64,000 nucleotides of DNA from Apteryx mantelli (taxonomy: Eukaryota; Chordata; Aves; Apterygiformes; Apterygidae). Both the position numbers and the translations under genes were made by a program. The stretch's first letter is position 1. Each line of letters starts with the position of its first letter. The notes beneath the pieces were generated by a model that did not search any database, was not told the DNA's origin, and saw only the letters and a program-made list of their open reading frames with translations. Positions 50,301 to 62,177 of this stretch are shown piece after piece. The stretch covers positions 13,981,001 through 14,045,000 of the forward strand of contig NC_089991.1 of assembly GCF_036417845.1 (NCBI RefSeq), in the 5' to 3' direction.

Positions 50301-53300
50301 TATGTTTTCTCTCCAGGCTGTATAATAAAATCTTCATAGACAGTGCAGGGAGAAGAGAACAGTACTCCTCCCTTCCAGATGGCTGGGCACAACACTGTGG
50401 CACGGCATTCCCTCCCCGGCACAATGCATCGTGAGGTCCTAGCTATACAGTGGCATGGCTTTTACAGGACACATCCACCAAAACTTGTTCTCTAGGATTT
50501 AAGGCACTCCCCAAAGTGAAGAGAAAATTGAGCCCAGGAGTCCTTCATATAGAATGACTATTATGCCAATTGCCATCATATAAATTTTGGGCTTCCTCTA
50601 ACTTATTTTTTAAAAGGGAGAGTTTTACTTTTCCTTTCAAAGAAGAGCTGAAAGTGCCTACCCTCCGTAGAGACATCAAGACTGTGGATTCTAAGTGTTT
50701 GGAGATAACTTCCTGTAGCATACAGGAAGGTCCCTGGAGAAGACAGGATTTCAGGTATGCCCTGTGTCCTCCCAGAATATCCCACTTCCTACCAGTAAAC
50801 AGCTTTCAGCTCATATTTACTCAGATAGTCTGTATTAGATCCCATTGTCAAACACCTCTGCATGCATTGTACAGGAATCACAGACAACAGCATTTTGTTG
50901 TCTTTTGTTTTTCTCCTAGAGAACACTTATTTATCCAGGCTTAATTTTTCCTTTATCAAATGTTTTTCCATATATTTGTCTTACAAGAGTTTAATACTTT
51001 CCAGAAGACCTATGTATAGCATTGAGTAAGTATGTTAAGTATGAAAGAAAACCTCCAAAGACTCACATAAGTAAGAGAGGCAGCTATTTCACATATAAGT
51101 GGTTCATTAGAGCCATCTGCTCAGCTGACATTACAAATAGACAGAAATGATGCATCTTCCTAAGTTCTCTCTATCCATTACTTCCTATTTCAGGTTTGTA
51201 TACATATATATCCAAAAAATTCTAAACTCCACCATTATTCTCTTGGGATGTGTAATTAGTGGTTTGTCTATGCACTGGGGGAGATGCTTCTCTCTGAACA
51301 CATACTAATCAAAGTATCATGAACAATGATTTTTGTGGTAAAAGTATATGGAAATCTTTTACCCCATTCTCCTGCCTATGTAGATATATTTGTGCCAGCC
51401 AGCTGAGAAAGTATGATGTTTCAAAGGCACCAACAAAGTTCATATATACTGGACAGTGTGTAACTTTAATATTTTCTGGGAAACAGAGAATGAAATCTAG
51501 ATATAAAAATAGATGTGGTTTAGCCTGTTCATAGAAAATTCTGGATTCAGGAACAAACTGAGTCCTTATTCTAATATATTATGCAAAGCTGCTTTCACCT
51601 TCAGTTATAGATGAATACATGAATATATATGGATGTGAGTAAAACGGCTCATTAACTTGCATGAATCTTTACCCTGGTATTTTAAAGAACTGAGGCTCCC
51701 ACAATCACACTCTCTGTCCATCCATCAGGTTTCTTCCCCATTCTCTTCTTAATAACCTGGAACCTCTTCACTAATTTCAACCAAATTGAACCGAAAGTTA
51801 AATTAAGCAAGAAAATCAATTACAAAACTATTAGGAAAACTGGTGGTTGAGTATGGGGAAGGGACACAAATTAGAGTCTCCTCTCAGGAGAAGACCTTTA
51901 GAAGTCTGTCCCTCAACCATTTCCAGAGCCTGCTGGCTACTAAGCTTGTTCATGCTGACTGGCTAGACAGCACACAGGTAGCCCAGAAGCAGCTACACAG
52001 CATGTTCCCATTTGCCCATTAAACAGGGATGAGAGGAAGAGGACATGTGGGAGGGAGCTAGAAAAGGGGCCATGTGACAGTCAGATGAGGGTGCTGGAAA
52101 TACTAAGTGAAAAGGAATGGTGTTAAAGAGACAAAGGTCACAAACCCATAGGAGATCAGCCTTCATTCATTCTGTTGATCACAGGACAACTTTTTATGCC
52201 ATGCTTATCTGATTGGTTTATAACTACAATGTGGAGACAAGCAAAGCCTCCCTGTAGACAAAAGCAAGACTGATGTCAATTTATGTCCCTGTGGCATGGG
52301 CAGATGTATCTACATTTCTCTGTTCTCCCTCCTTGGCTGTAGAAGCATAAGGTTAGGTTCAACTTTATATTCAGTTGTAATCTATGGTTTGGCTTTTTCT
52401 TAAAATACCCATAATCTTAGGAACTTTAGATTCAATTTGAGTATACAGTTCTAATAAAGCTTTTATCTGAAACATATTTTTTCTACTTTTCTGGTCATTC
52501 ACAATGGTATGCTTACTGCTGATTTTGATCAAGCACTGGCTTAAAGTTAAAGCTGCATTTTTGGTTTATTCACGTAACCAATGAACTCCATACAGATTAC
52601 AAATATGTCTTGGTCACTTCACTTTCCCATTAGCATCATCAAAGGTATAAGCCTAAAACCAACAGAAAAAAGCAGCATGCCCTGAATCAAAGTCATTCCC
52701 TGCAAGATGAAATTGAATTAACAGAAACCTATAACATTTACTGTGGCATACTTTACCTGAGACAAATATTTTACTACCAATTTTAATAATTGAAAATATA
52801 GATAATTTTACAACTGTCTAATAGTCTTTGTAATGTGCAACCTAAACATACTCAGATTTCATGTGTCAGGATAAACAGGCTGTCTAAGGGGTCCAGTGAA
52901 ACTTTTTCTCCCAGTGTAGAACATTGAAATTCTACCTAGTTTAGAAATCATTAATCCAAAATTTCCATAATGCAAAGAATATCTGCGAAGAGACAATTCA
53001 GTGATGAATACTACCATCTGCCATTCTGCCATCTCTTCTCCAAGGTAGGATTATATAGCATCCTTTTTGTAATTGCTTACATAGAGAATTCATAGCAAAA
53101 TGTACTTTATCTGTTATTAATGTAGTCAGTCTTTTCTGTTTTTACCTTTGAGAAAATTGTTAATCATATTATGTACTTCTGTTCCTTTTCATATGGGCTC
53201 CCTTTTTTTTCAGCAGTAGCATCACATGGCCAGCCAGCTGCTGACCACCTGTGAGAGCGAAAGACTGGAGTCTGGGAATTCTTGAATTAAGTGTACTCTG

Positions 53301-54285
53301 GGGTTTGTTTATATTAGTCTGAATCCCTCCATCTTCTGGTGTCTAGTATTGTCACTGGGAGGGCTTGCAATCCCACTAGATGAATCAGTGACTCCACCAT
53401 GGCAAATTCTGGTCTAGATACTCCACAACTGTGTATTGGCATAGTTTTGAGCTCAACAGAGACAAGCTCATTTACACCTGCTGAGCAATGAGCATCCTGT
53501 TTCTACAAAACAGCGATAAAGGTAAAGGATAGTCTTAATTAACATAGACTGGACTCTTATTTTATACCTTGTGAACTTGAGTCAAATTGATGAAAACAAC
53601 GGGAAGCTTGCAAAAATACTGGTTTAGGGTCTTTCAGATAACTGGAAGGTGACAGGGAGAGGAAATCCAGTGCTGTTACTGGAAATTTCTTATTTCAAAA
53701 TATATTAGCTTGACCAGCGAATAACATGCTCCCTTTTAATTCCCATGCTCTTTATAAGGCTCCAGCCAAGATCCACAGAAAAAGAGAATAGATGTTTAAA
53801 ATTAATAAGAAGCCTTCCCAATTGCTTTGATAAGTCAAACTGAAAAGTGGATGTGGTAAAACTTTAATTTATAGCTCTGATTAAATAGTCTTTAATTGCC
53901 TATTTCACAATTTCCTTTAAAATGTTCTTTGGGAAGCACAATAATTTGATTCCACTGAGACTTGTGTGCAAATGTTTAATTCTAGCAAAGAATCTGAACT
54001 TTACATGACCTCTGGAAAATGGTAATTATTTTTTCTTTGCTTGATTTGTTGAGCTTTTGGGTTGTTCACTTTGAAGATCAGAAAAAAATCTCCCCAAAAA
54101 CTAAATTTAGCATATGCTCTGGAGCCTGAGGTAATTATGGAACAGTTCATCCCTCTTCTTTTAGATAGCTAAGAGTCAAATCCTGCACTATTGTACTAAG
54201 TGGGAGCTTCAGCACTGATTTCAGTAAGAACTGGATTAGATTTATAAGGAAAGGAATGGGGACCCTGGCATTGAAGATCCAACAT

Positions 54286-54299
54286 CGCCATCTATTGGA
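54286..54299 (-). promoter_or_regulatory. CTCF-like motif
   Basis: 'cgccatctattgga' matches most of the reverse CTCF core (GCC-A/C-C/T-CT-R-S-TGG) with a mismatch at S. It is a single motif match by eye; such matches occur by chance. Confidence 0.3.
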
Positions 54300-57200
54300 C
54301 TCACATTCAGGTGAGAGTTACAAATACTTCAACCCATCTGAATTTGGTGGATTTTACACACTACAAATTCAGCCTCTTTAACAGTAAGTCAGGAAGACTT
54401 TTCTTTTAAGGCAGCAAAAGGATTTAGATTTCCAATCTTCCATTTCAATTAAGTCCCTCTCAGAAATTATGCATTCCTGATGCTGAGTTGGTTTTGTCTA
54501 AACAAGATATTCCTTTTCACAGTAAAATCCATGAAGAAAAGTTCAGATGTAAGCTTACAGACAAAGTCAGGTAACGAAATTCTGCAGGTGCCTTTAAAAA
54601 TCCCCTTCTCAAATTTCATGAAGTGGCAATTTGGTTTCCATACAAATTCTTATGTCTTAAAGTTTTATTCTGTTCTATTGTAAAAAAGAGAAAACACTGC
54701 TCGGGTAACTCAGGACTAGAACCAATAAAAAGTAATGCTGTGAAAAAGCATTCCTTTGATTCACAGCTTCCTGACACTACATGCATTCTTTTGGTAGAAG
54801 CTGTTCAGTTTTCATTTCTGAAATAACTCACCTTCCTACTTAAAACACATGAGTTGGCTACAGTAATAATCAAAAAATAAAAGAAAAGCTATTTTCCAGA
54901 ATGCTGAATAGCAGCAGCACATACTGTACTCCACTGCAGTACGCCCCAAACAGCCCATCTGTAGCCTGTGCCATCAGCTGTGGGTGCAGGATGTATCTTT
55001 CCAATGTTGGTATTGTACCAGTATTGTAGCCAATGTGGCTTGACAATCCTTATGGCCTTAACAGCCACACTAATGCACTGTTGCTGTATGGCTGCTGATT
55101 TACATTATTCATGTCTCAAGCAGCACAAGTCTGATTTTTTCTCAGGGATGCATGCTTTTAAAATATATTAGAAGTTACCAGCAGCAGATATACTTTATAA
55201 ACTTGGGTGTAAATTGGCCGTTTTCAACCAATGACAAAGGCTCCAGCTTTCATTACTGTATAAAAATCCAGAGTCCAGCTAAGGGATCCTAATGAAACAC
55301 TGAATTAAGAGGAGCTGCAGTAAGGTGGGGTGACAGGGCAAGCCTGAAACAGGTTACAGGTAAAAGACCCTTTTAATGTGCAGAATTCATAACCCTCACT
55401 TGCACTAGTGCTTCTCCTGCAAAGTCCATGTGTTCTGTGAAAAACGTGAAGCATGTATATATATTGCTCAGATGGTGGGCCTCACATTGGCTCTACCAGG
55501 TGAATCATCTGCTGTAAATATTAGTACCTGAAAATGTCTAAAAACTAAAAAATTCAAATGCCTACCTTCATAGCCTCTAGCTGTTTGAATCCAGGGTTTT
55601 GGTTCAGTTTACAGGCAAAATTTAAACACCATAACATCATTTATATTGTATGAAACTGAAATGGTGAGAATGAACAATTTTAGGATCACCTCAACATTTC
55701 AGGAAAATAAAAATATTTTTGAGATACAAATGTGAAATGTTCACTGGATAAGGGAGCTCAAAACTGGAATAACTCACAGTTCATGGAAACATTTAAAGAA
55801 ATAATGCAACTTTCTGGAATGAAATACTAGCAAATTATTATTCACAAAGTCAAATGTAATACACGGATGGATATCAGAAGTCTTTAGGAGAGAATGCAAG
55901 CTGTAGCAGGAAGAGCTGCTCTTACCACAAAAAACTCAGAATATTGTGTTTCAAGGGTGATTTTTCAAAACACAGGAACAGCTGTTTTGCATGCTCAGCT
56001 TTCATGTTTATGCATATAAATCAAGCAAAAGAACAAACAAATGAAATCCAGCAGTTTAGTCGCCCAGTGCGTTCCTGAGGTCACTGTAATTATGCATGTA
56101 GATTAGATGCCTCCTTGTGTGCATAGCAGGCTGTCTTGAAATTCTGTCCATAGATATTGAAGCTAGACTCTCCTGGTATGAGAATTAGTTGCCAGGTATT
56201 GTTCTTATGAGATTGTTCAACAGAAAACCACCTGATTTGCAAAATTTAAAACTATTTTATGCCTATTATTTTATTTTGTGAACATTTTAACCTTTGAAAT
56301 ATCAGAAATATCAGTTCTGGTTGTCTCTGGTCTTGTCAGAAGACATTTTAGTGAACTCAAGGATATGGGCTATGAATTTCAATAACTTCACTTAAAGAGC
56401 AGAGACATTTTACAAAATGCCAAGTAGACAAAATAGAGAGTAACTGATATGAATTTTAAAAATACGTCGTTTTAACAATCTGACTAAAATGCCCTACTCT
56501 GCCAGTTTCCTTCTTGTCTTCTGTAATAGTATTAACAGTTGTAAAAGGTAGACAAAAATCCAAGTTCTGAATCTTAAAAGCAGTGAGAAAAAAGTATTTG
56601 TATACAACCTAGCAGAAAACTTTCATGTCAAAAAGAAACAAAAGAATATAAATATTTTTTCACATTACTTTTTTCTGTTTCTTTCAGCACTAGTGAGAAA
56701 GTTATGAGTCAACCCAACATTCTTCAGTTACTGCAGTTTTTCTTTTGGTAGGTACACTACACTGTACTTGCACGTTGATCATGCCAGATATCATCATCAT
56801 CAGGCTGTGGATTAATGAAGAAACAGGAAAAATTTTGAAAGAGTAAAGAAGGTCTTGCTGGAGGAGAGTATGGAGATGCAGAATCTTTCTCTGACTTTAC
56901 CTCTTCAGCTTACGCTTGGCTCAAGAAAAGATACACAGTGACCCTGGATTCTGCTGCATGCTTACCCCGAGAGGTAAACTCTGTCAAGACAGTGAGTAAA
57001 TCTCACCAATACAAGCTAAGGCTTCCATAACCAAATTCTTATCCAAACATGTCTGCTTATTCAGGATTTTATGTTCTTGATTTTTTCAACAGGTGTTCTG
57101 TTAAATAAACATTGCTGCTCTAAAAAATCCCTTAGCACGAAGAAGATTAAACAAATGACACTGAGATTTCATTTTTTGTATATATACAAGCTTCAGCTAT

Positions 57201-57890
57201 TCATACACTTCCACTTAGAGCAATGAATTAGAGGTTCTAAAAGACTGATTAAAGCTGTAACATGTTCTGTGTTGGAACAAGTGACATTTTTTGGTAAAAG
57301 CTGACAAGTGCCCTATAACCTCTGGGGTAAGTGATTCTTACTAAAAAGTTTACATTTGAAAATCCTGTAAGAGAGCCTGTTTATATCTTTTTCAAACATT
57401 AAGTAACCTATGTACAAAACACTTCCATGAGGAAAGTTAGAGTGTAAAGAAGGGAAAGTGAGACATACAGTGCTAAGTGAGCACTTGGGAACCTTAAAGG
57501 CTGAAGTTACACACATTAGCTACATGGATAGCTAATGGAGGTTATAGTCTCTGGCTCTTCATTTGCTGGGTGGAGGATTGGTCTCCCAATGGTGGCGAGA
57601 GAGCTCTTTGGTTCTTCTGGTGGGTGTTTAATCCCTGAATAACAGTAAAGTCTTTGGGCTTTTAACTCCTGTTGGCACTCACAGGCATTTCCACAGGAAG
57701 GATATTTTATTCAGAGACTTTCACTGAGCTGCAGCTTGCTCAGGGCTAACCTCAGGACAAACCAACAGTACTAAACAGCAGCCATGAGGCTCAAAGGTCA
57801 CTCTGCTAAAAAGGGTTCCTGGGGACGCCCCAATTTTCAATGGAGTAGGACCATGGGAAAGCTTGCCCTTCTTGCTAGCTCTAGAGAAAA

Positions 57891-57933
57891 ACATTCCCTA
57901 AATGAAATTCCTAATGCATTCCCTAAATGAAAT
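57891..57933. repeat. 25-bp tandem duplication
   Basis: 'cattccctaaatgaaat' occurs at 57892-57908 and 57917-57933, separated by 8 bases ('tcctaatg'), giving a period of 25 bp. Confidence 0.8.
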
Positions 57934-59149
57934 CAGGGAATTGAGCTTCTGGTGAGCTGCAGCATGTTCCCCGTTTTGTGTTGGGAGAAACATAATGCTG
58001 ACTAGATTCCAATTAAATAGTTCATGGAGCCCCGAAGTGTTTCCACACCAGAGGAGATGCTGGCAGAAAATTTTGTTGGTAAAATCTGCTATTTTTTCAC
58101 ACACTTCTTCATGTGAAGCGTCAATGAGATGCTATGTTTCATCAAAAGTGAGGAACCGTAATTATAACTGTGTTGATTAGGAAAAACTGCCGGTCATTTG
58201 GGGTCAGCAGCCCCATGGCATGTGTGCCAAAGGTGGCAGACAGATTTTGGATAGTGCTCAGCAGGGCTGGCTAGGGACTGGAGTTGTGAGCCACAGCGTT
58301 TCTGAAAAGCAAACTGAGTTTGGGGCTCCGTGGAAGCTAGAAACCCCTGCCTTACACAGAGGCAAGATAATACCTTGCCACTGAGCAAGGTATTTTGAGC
58401 AGCAGTTCAAAATTTTAAGGAGTGCCGGTTCCTGTTGAGTTTTTACTGGCAAACAAACTCTTGTTTGGAAAAGGGAAATACAGGCTGGCACACCACCCTG
58501 TTGTGCCTACGATTCTTCTTAGGGATGAAACCTCTTATCTTTCTCTTTGCACAGCCAGAGGAGTTTTAAATAACATTTTAGCCAATTCAAAACTGCATGG
58601 CCTGATTTTGTACCATGGCTGTAATCTCTTCCTCTCTTTCCAAATGAAATTATATTGAACAGGACAGTGTGAGTGTTCAGAAATATTTTCCATATGTCAA
58701 AATAAATTACACAGTCCTAGCAGAAAAACAGCAGAAAAGCACATTTTTGTGGGCTAAATCATTGCAGCTGGGATATTGCAGAACACTGAATCCACTTTTT
58801 TATCCAGAGAGGGGAAAAAAAATCAGTTCTAGGCCTCCTGTTTGCTTTCACTATAACTAGCCATTCTCTTGCCAACTTACTATAAAGTGTTTCAGCATCT
58901 AATACCCACATCCATCACTGGCACCAACAGACATTTAAAAGATTGTCATTTAGCTTGACGTTAAAACCGTTGAGGTATTATGGATTATATAGTAAGAAAT
59001 GTTTATTTAGAAACATTGATCAAACAAATTAAGATCAAAAATGAACCTGGCTCTTCAATTTCTACCTCAGCTTTGAAATGCTGAACATCCCACAAGCCCT
59101 TCAGGCTTGAATTGAAGCCTGATGATGTCACTGAGTGGATTTTATTTGG

Positions 59150-59793
59150 AATGAGCCAGCAATGTGCCCTTGTGGCCAAGAAGGCCAATGGCATCCTGGG
59201 GTGCATCAGGAAGAGTGTTGCCAGCAGGTCGAGGGAGGTGATCCTCCCCCTCTACTCAGCCCTGGTGAGGCCACATCTGGAGTACTGCGTCCAGTTCTGG
59301 GCTCCCCAGTACAAGAGGGATGTGGCACTACTGGAGCCAGTCCAGCGAAGGGCCACTAAGATGATGAAGGGACTGGAGCATCTCTCTTATGAGGAAAGGC
59401 TGAGAGAGCTGGGCCTGTTTAGCCTAGAGAAGAGAAGGCTGAGAGGGGATCTTATTAATGTGTACAAGTATCTTAAGGGAGGGTGTCAAGAGGATGGAGC
59501 CAGACTCTTTCAGTGGTGCCCAGTAACAGGACACGAGGCAACGGGCACAAGCTGAAACACAGACAGTTCCATCTGAATATGAGGAAAAACATCTTCACTG
59601 TGAGGGTGACAGAGCACTGGAACAGGTTGCCCAGAGAGGTGGTGGAGTCTCCTTCTCTGGAGATATTCAAAACCCTCCTGGACATGATCCTGGGCAACGT
59701 GCTCTAGGTGACCCTGCTTGAGCAGGGGGGTTGGACTTAGACGATCTCCAGAGGTCCCTTCCAACCTCAACCATTCTCTGTGTGTCTGTGTGA
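59150..59793 (+). mobile_element. CR1 LINE, 5'-truncated, with frameshifted ORF2 3' end
   Basis: About 640 bp of well-preserved CR1 3' sequence on the + strand. It encodes the C-terminal part of the ORF2 reverse transcriptase: [55 protein letters not shown] and [20 protein letters not shown] in one frame. The reading frame then changes at about 59506-59510 ('ctctttcag', probably one T lost). The remainder, FFL-type tail with VTEHWNRLPREVVESPSLEI, ends at the stop at 59705-59707. The short 3' UTR has the 'cttgagcaggggggttgga' and 'gaggtcccttccaacctcaacc' segments, and ends in the degenerate octamer tail 'attctctgtgtgtctgtgtg'. It is 5'-truncated as usual for CR1. Its lower divergence indicates a younger insertion than the other two copies. 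Confidence 0.93.
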
Positions 59794-60895
59794 ATACAGG
59801 ACAGATTTCAAAATATTTCTAAAGATCCAACCCTTCCCCAAGATTCTCATATGGGCTAAATACATTTAAATACAGTCCACCAGTGGAGTTTTGCCAGAGG
59901 TATTACTTTTGTGATATTTTAGTAATGGTGGCTGGTAACTCCTGAAAGCTGACATGCTTTTAATAGTCTGTCAGTGTATTTCCCCACAGCATGAGGGGGA
60001 AAGAAGGGGACTCTCCCTCTGAATAAAAGATGTATTACTGTCAGTTTTTAAGAACCCATATTCTCTCAGGATAATCCCTGACCATTTCCTACTGTCCAAA
60101 TAGATTCTGCCTAACCAGTATCTAGAGCAGCCTATATAGCAGAGGGGCTTTTTGAATTTGTTGTTAAATTAGCTCTACGTACAATATTTTGAGCAACATT
60201 TGAAACTTGATTATCTTTCATCAGAACTTGCTTACTGAAAAACTTCTCAGTATTTGTGAACCTTTTAGAGCAATGGAAACCTCTTAAGATTATTCCTCAA
60301 CTGTCTCATGGTTTGATGTAGCGATTTACAATAAAAATGCACTGCTTCGTGTGATTTTAACTCCAAAACTTCAGAAAATTCAGTTTCATTTTGAGATTTG
60401 GGGTTTAACAATTGTGAGGTACAGAATGAATAAATACAAATCAAAATGAAAGGGAGTTTTATTCCAGTACTTAGCTACATACATCACTACAATTGAGAAA
60501 CCAAATCTAAGGTCCATACTGGGAACGACCAGCTCAAGATGCCTTCCAAGTGTCATGCGCACTAGAGAGTCACTCCCACTGGGTAAAGGAATCACTAGAT
60601 AAAGGACAGACCACAGAAGTAGCAACCTGCACTCAGGTCACAGATATGTCACTATACATACAATACCCCTTTTTGCCCATCTACCAAGATTTGCTTCTTT
60701 ATTATTTTCTCACGTTCTCACCCTCATGTACCTTCCCAAGCCAGGCGGCAGTTGCGTGGGGACAGTGTCCACCTGCGCCACTCTCAGCTGTGCCCTGTTA
60801 TTTCTCCCCACACGCCCCATCCCTCACCCACCTCCTGTCACGGCTGAGCCGCGCCCTGGCCACAGACGAAACCTCCTCTCCCTTTAACACTTGAT
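59794..60895. other. Intergenic DNA before the TTC1 CpG island
   Basis: AT-rich at first, becoming GC-rich after about 60730. No feature recognised beyond the approach to the island. Confidence 0.5.
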
Positions 60896-61005
60896 CGCTT
60901 GAGCTGCCTCTGGGAAGGCAGCACCCAAATGCCCCGCAGGCGGGACGGCCCCTCTCTGCCTCAGGCGACGCCGCGCCTCAGCGGCGCGACAGACCCGCCC
61001 CGCCC

Positions 61006-61017
61006 CGCGCGTGCGCG
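61006..61017 (+). promoter_or_regulatory. NRF1-like palindrome
   Basis: 'cgcgcgtgcgcg' fits the NRF1 consensus (Y-GCGC-R-TGCGC-R form) exactly, at the start of a GC-alternating run. Confidence 0.5.
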
Positions 61018-61125
61018 CGCGCGCCCGTGCCCAACGGTCCTAACGGCGCCTTCCCGCCGCGCGCCAAACGCACCGCCCTGCGGCTGGGCCGTGGCGTCGC
61101 TCGCTACGTCACGCATCCCTGCGAG

Positions 61126-61148
61126 ACTACAAACCCCAGCAGCCCGCG
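61126..61148 (+). promoter_or_regulatory. ZNF143/SBS-like motif
   Basis: The 'actacaa' start, followed by 'ccccagcag' and 'cgcg' with the spacing of the ZNF143 (Staf) element (ACTACAANTCCCAGNRTGC), is a good but not perfect match. Such sites are typical of CpG-island promoters of housekeeping genes. Confidence 0.5.
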
Positions 61149-61162
61149 CGTGGCTTTCCGCA

Positions 61163-61167
61163 ATTGG
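61163..61167 (-). promoter_or_regulatory. Inverted CCAAT box (NF-Y)
   Basis: ATTGG in 'gcaattggccgg', 15 bp after the ZNF143-like motif. Confidence 0.45.
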
Positions 61168-61214
61168 CCGGCGCAGGCAGGAAGCGACCTGCGGGGTCAG
61201 AGGGCAGCGGGCAG

Positions 61215-61221
61215 CCGGAAG
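61215..61221 (+). promoter_or_regulatory. ETS-family motif (CCGGAAG)
   Basis: 'ccggaag' within the island, fitting the GABPA/ETS core and lying about 50 bp after the CCAAT box. Confidence 0.45.
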
Positions 61222-61835
61222 GGAAGGAGCAGGTCTCTGCCGGCGGCTGTGGGGGGCCGCCGTGGGGTGGGCCCGGCGCGGCGGCGGGGCCATGGCCGCG
61301 GCGGGGCGCTCGCGCCAGGCCCCTCGTCTCCCCCGCTGGGGCGGGGGGCGGCTGAGACGGCCGCGGGGCTCTGCCAGGAAAGGCTGCCCGGGGGGCGGGG
61401 GCCAGGCCGGGGGGAGCGCGGGGCGGGCGGGGCCCGGGGGCCGCGGGCGGAGCTGGCGGCGCGGCAGCCCCGGCGGGGCAGAGGGCGAGGCACGGGCGGG
61501 CGAGGTGGTGCCGAGGGCCATGGGAGCGTGTGACTTTAGGCCCTGCACCAAGTAAAGGCCGCAGCGTGGAGCTGTGCTGTGCTAGTCCGGGGAATCCTCG
61601 AGTGAACAAATTGCTTGTGGAATAGCGCAGGGGCCCCGTTCAGCTCTAGAGCGAGTTAGAGAGTCACGCACTAGTTTCTTCATCCCCTGAAGGGATAACA
61701 GTCTGCCTGACGTGATGTTGAGAGTAAAATTTTAAGTACCTCGATATTCATTAACTGACAGTGCTTTTATATTAGGCTTATTGAAGGTTATTTCTCTCTT
61801 ATTTCTAAAAACCTAACCCCTCCAAGGAGTCCAAC

Positions 61836-62177
61836 ATGGAAGAATTTAAAGATTCAAGGCCACCTGAGGAATTACTCCATAACTTAAAGCTTTCTGATCA
61901 GAAGTCTTCAGAGAGCACCAGTTCTTTGGCAGCTGGCCCCAAAGATGCGCAGAATCTGAAAAACACAGAAAGTGGGTACATACCATCTTCAGCCAAGGAG
62001 CCCACAACAGCAGATGAGTGCTTCCATGACTGTCATGACTCCTTTGAGGCAACAGAATCCAAAGTGGATGATGAAGGGAATTTACAGAATGATGAGAATA
62101 GCTCAAGGAAGCAGACAGAGCTAGATGAAGAATACTTACTAGAACTAGAAAAAGATATGCCAGAGGAAGAAAAACAG
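61836..62177 (+). CDS. TTC1: Tetratricopeptide repeat protein 1, first coding exon (partial gene)
   Basis: Encodes residues 1-114 of TTC1, a soluble TPR co-chaperone-type adaptor of about 290 residues. This exon carries only the acidic, low-complexity N-terminal region. Hallmarks shared with human TTC1 are ECFHDCHDSFE (61-71) and the end ELDEEYLLELEKDMPEEEKQ (95-114). The exon ends in CAG with a GTAATA donor (62178-62183), phase 0, where the human protein continues KRREES. The start ATG has A at -3 and G at +4 (aacATGg), a strong context. The coding exon appears to start after an AG acceptor at 61825-61826 preceded by a pyrimidine-rich stretch, with a non-coding exon upstream, as in mammals. 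The TPR domain lies beyond the window. Position directly downstream of ADRA1B supports the call. Confidence 0.93.

Larger units (their letters stand above)
50306..59149. other. ADRA1B-TTC1 intergenic DNA, second part
   Basis: No gene or RNA gene recognised. It includes a CTCF-like motif near 54286 and a 25-bp tandem duplication near 57891. Open frames here are short with no domain signature. Confidence 0.5.
60896..61560 (+). promoter_or_regulatory. TTC1: CpG island promoter of TTC1
   Basis: About 650 bp of very GC- and CpG-rich DNA, contrasting with AT-rich flanks, 280-900 bp upstream of the TTC1 first coding exon. It contains several housekeeping-promoter motifs (NRF1-like, ZNF143-like, inverted CCAAT, ETS), listed individually, and GGGCGG/GGCGGG boxes suiting Sp1. 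Many open frames on both strands overlap here and are composition artefacts. A non-coding first exon of TTC1 probably lies here, but neither start site nor donor can be fixed. Transcription could be bidirectional. Confidence 0.75.

Noticed and set aside
59112-59555. 147-codon frame as a host gene
   Set aside because: It is the CR1 reverse-transcriptase tail, with a frameshift and the CR1 3' end following.
60899-61609. Long overlapping open frames on both strands (up to 218 codons)
   Set aside because: They lie in a CpG island, overlap each other on both strands, have low-complexity Ala/Gly/Arg/Pro composition and no domain. High GC lowers stop-codon frequency, so these are artefacts of the TTC1 promoter.
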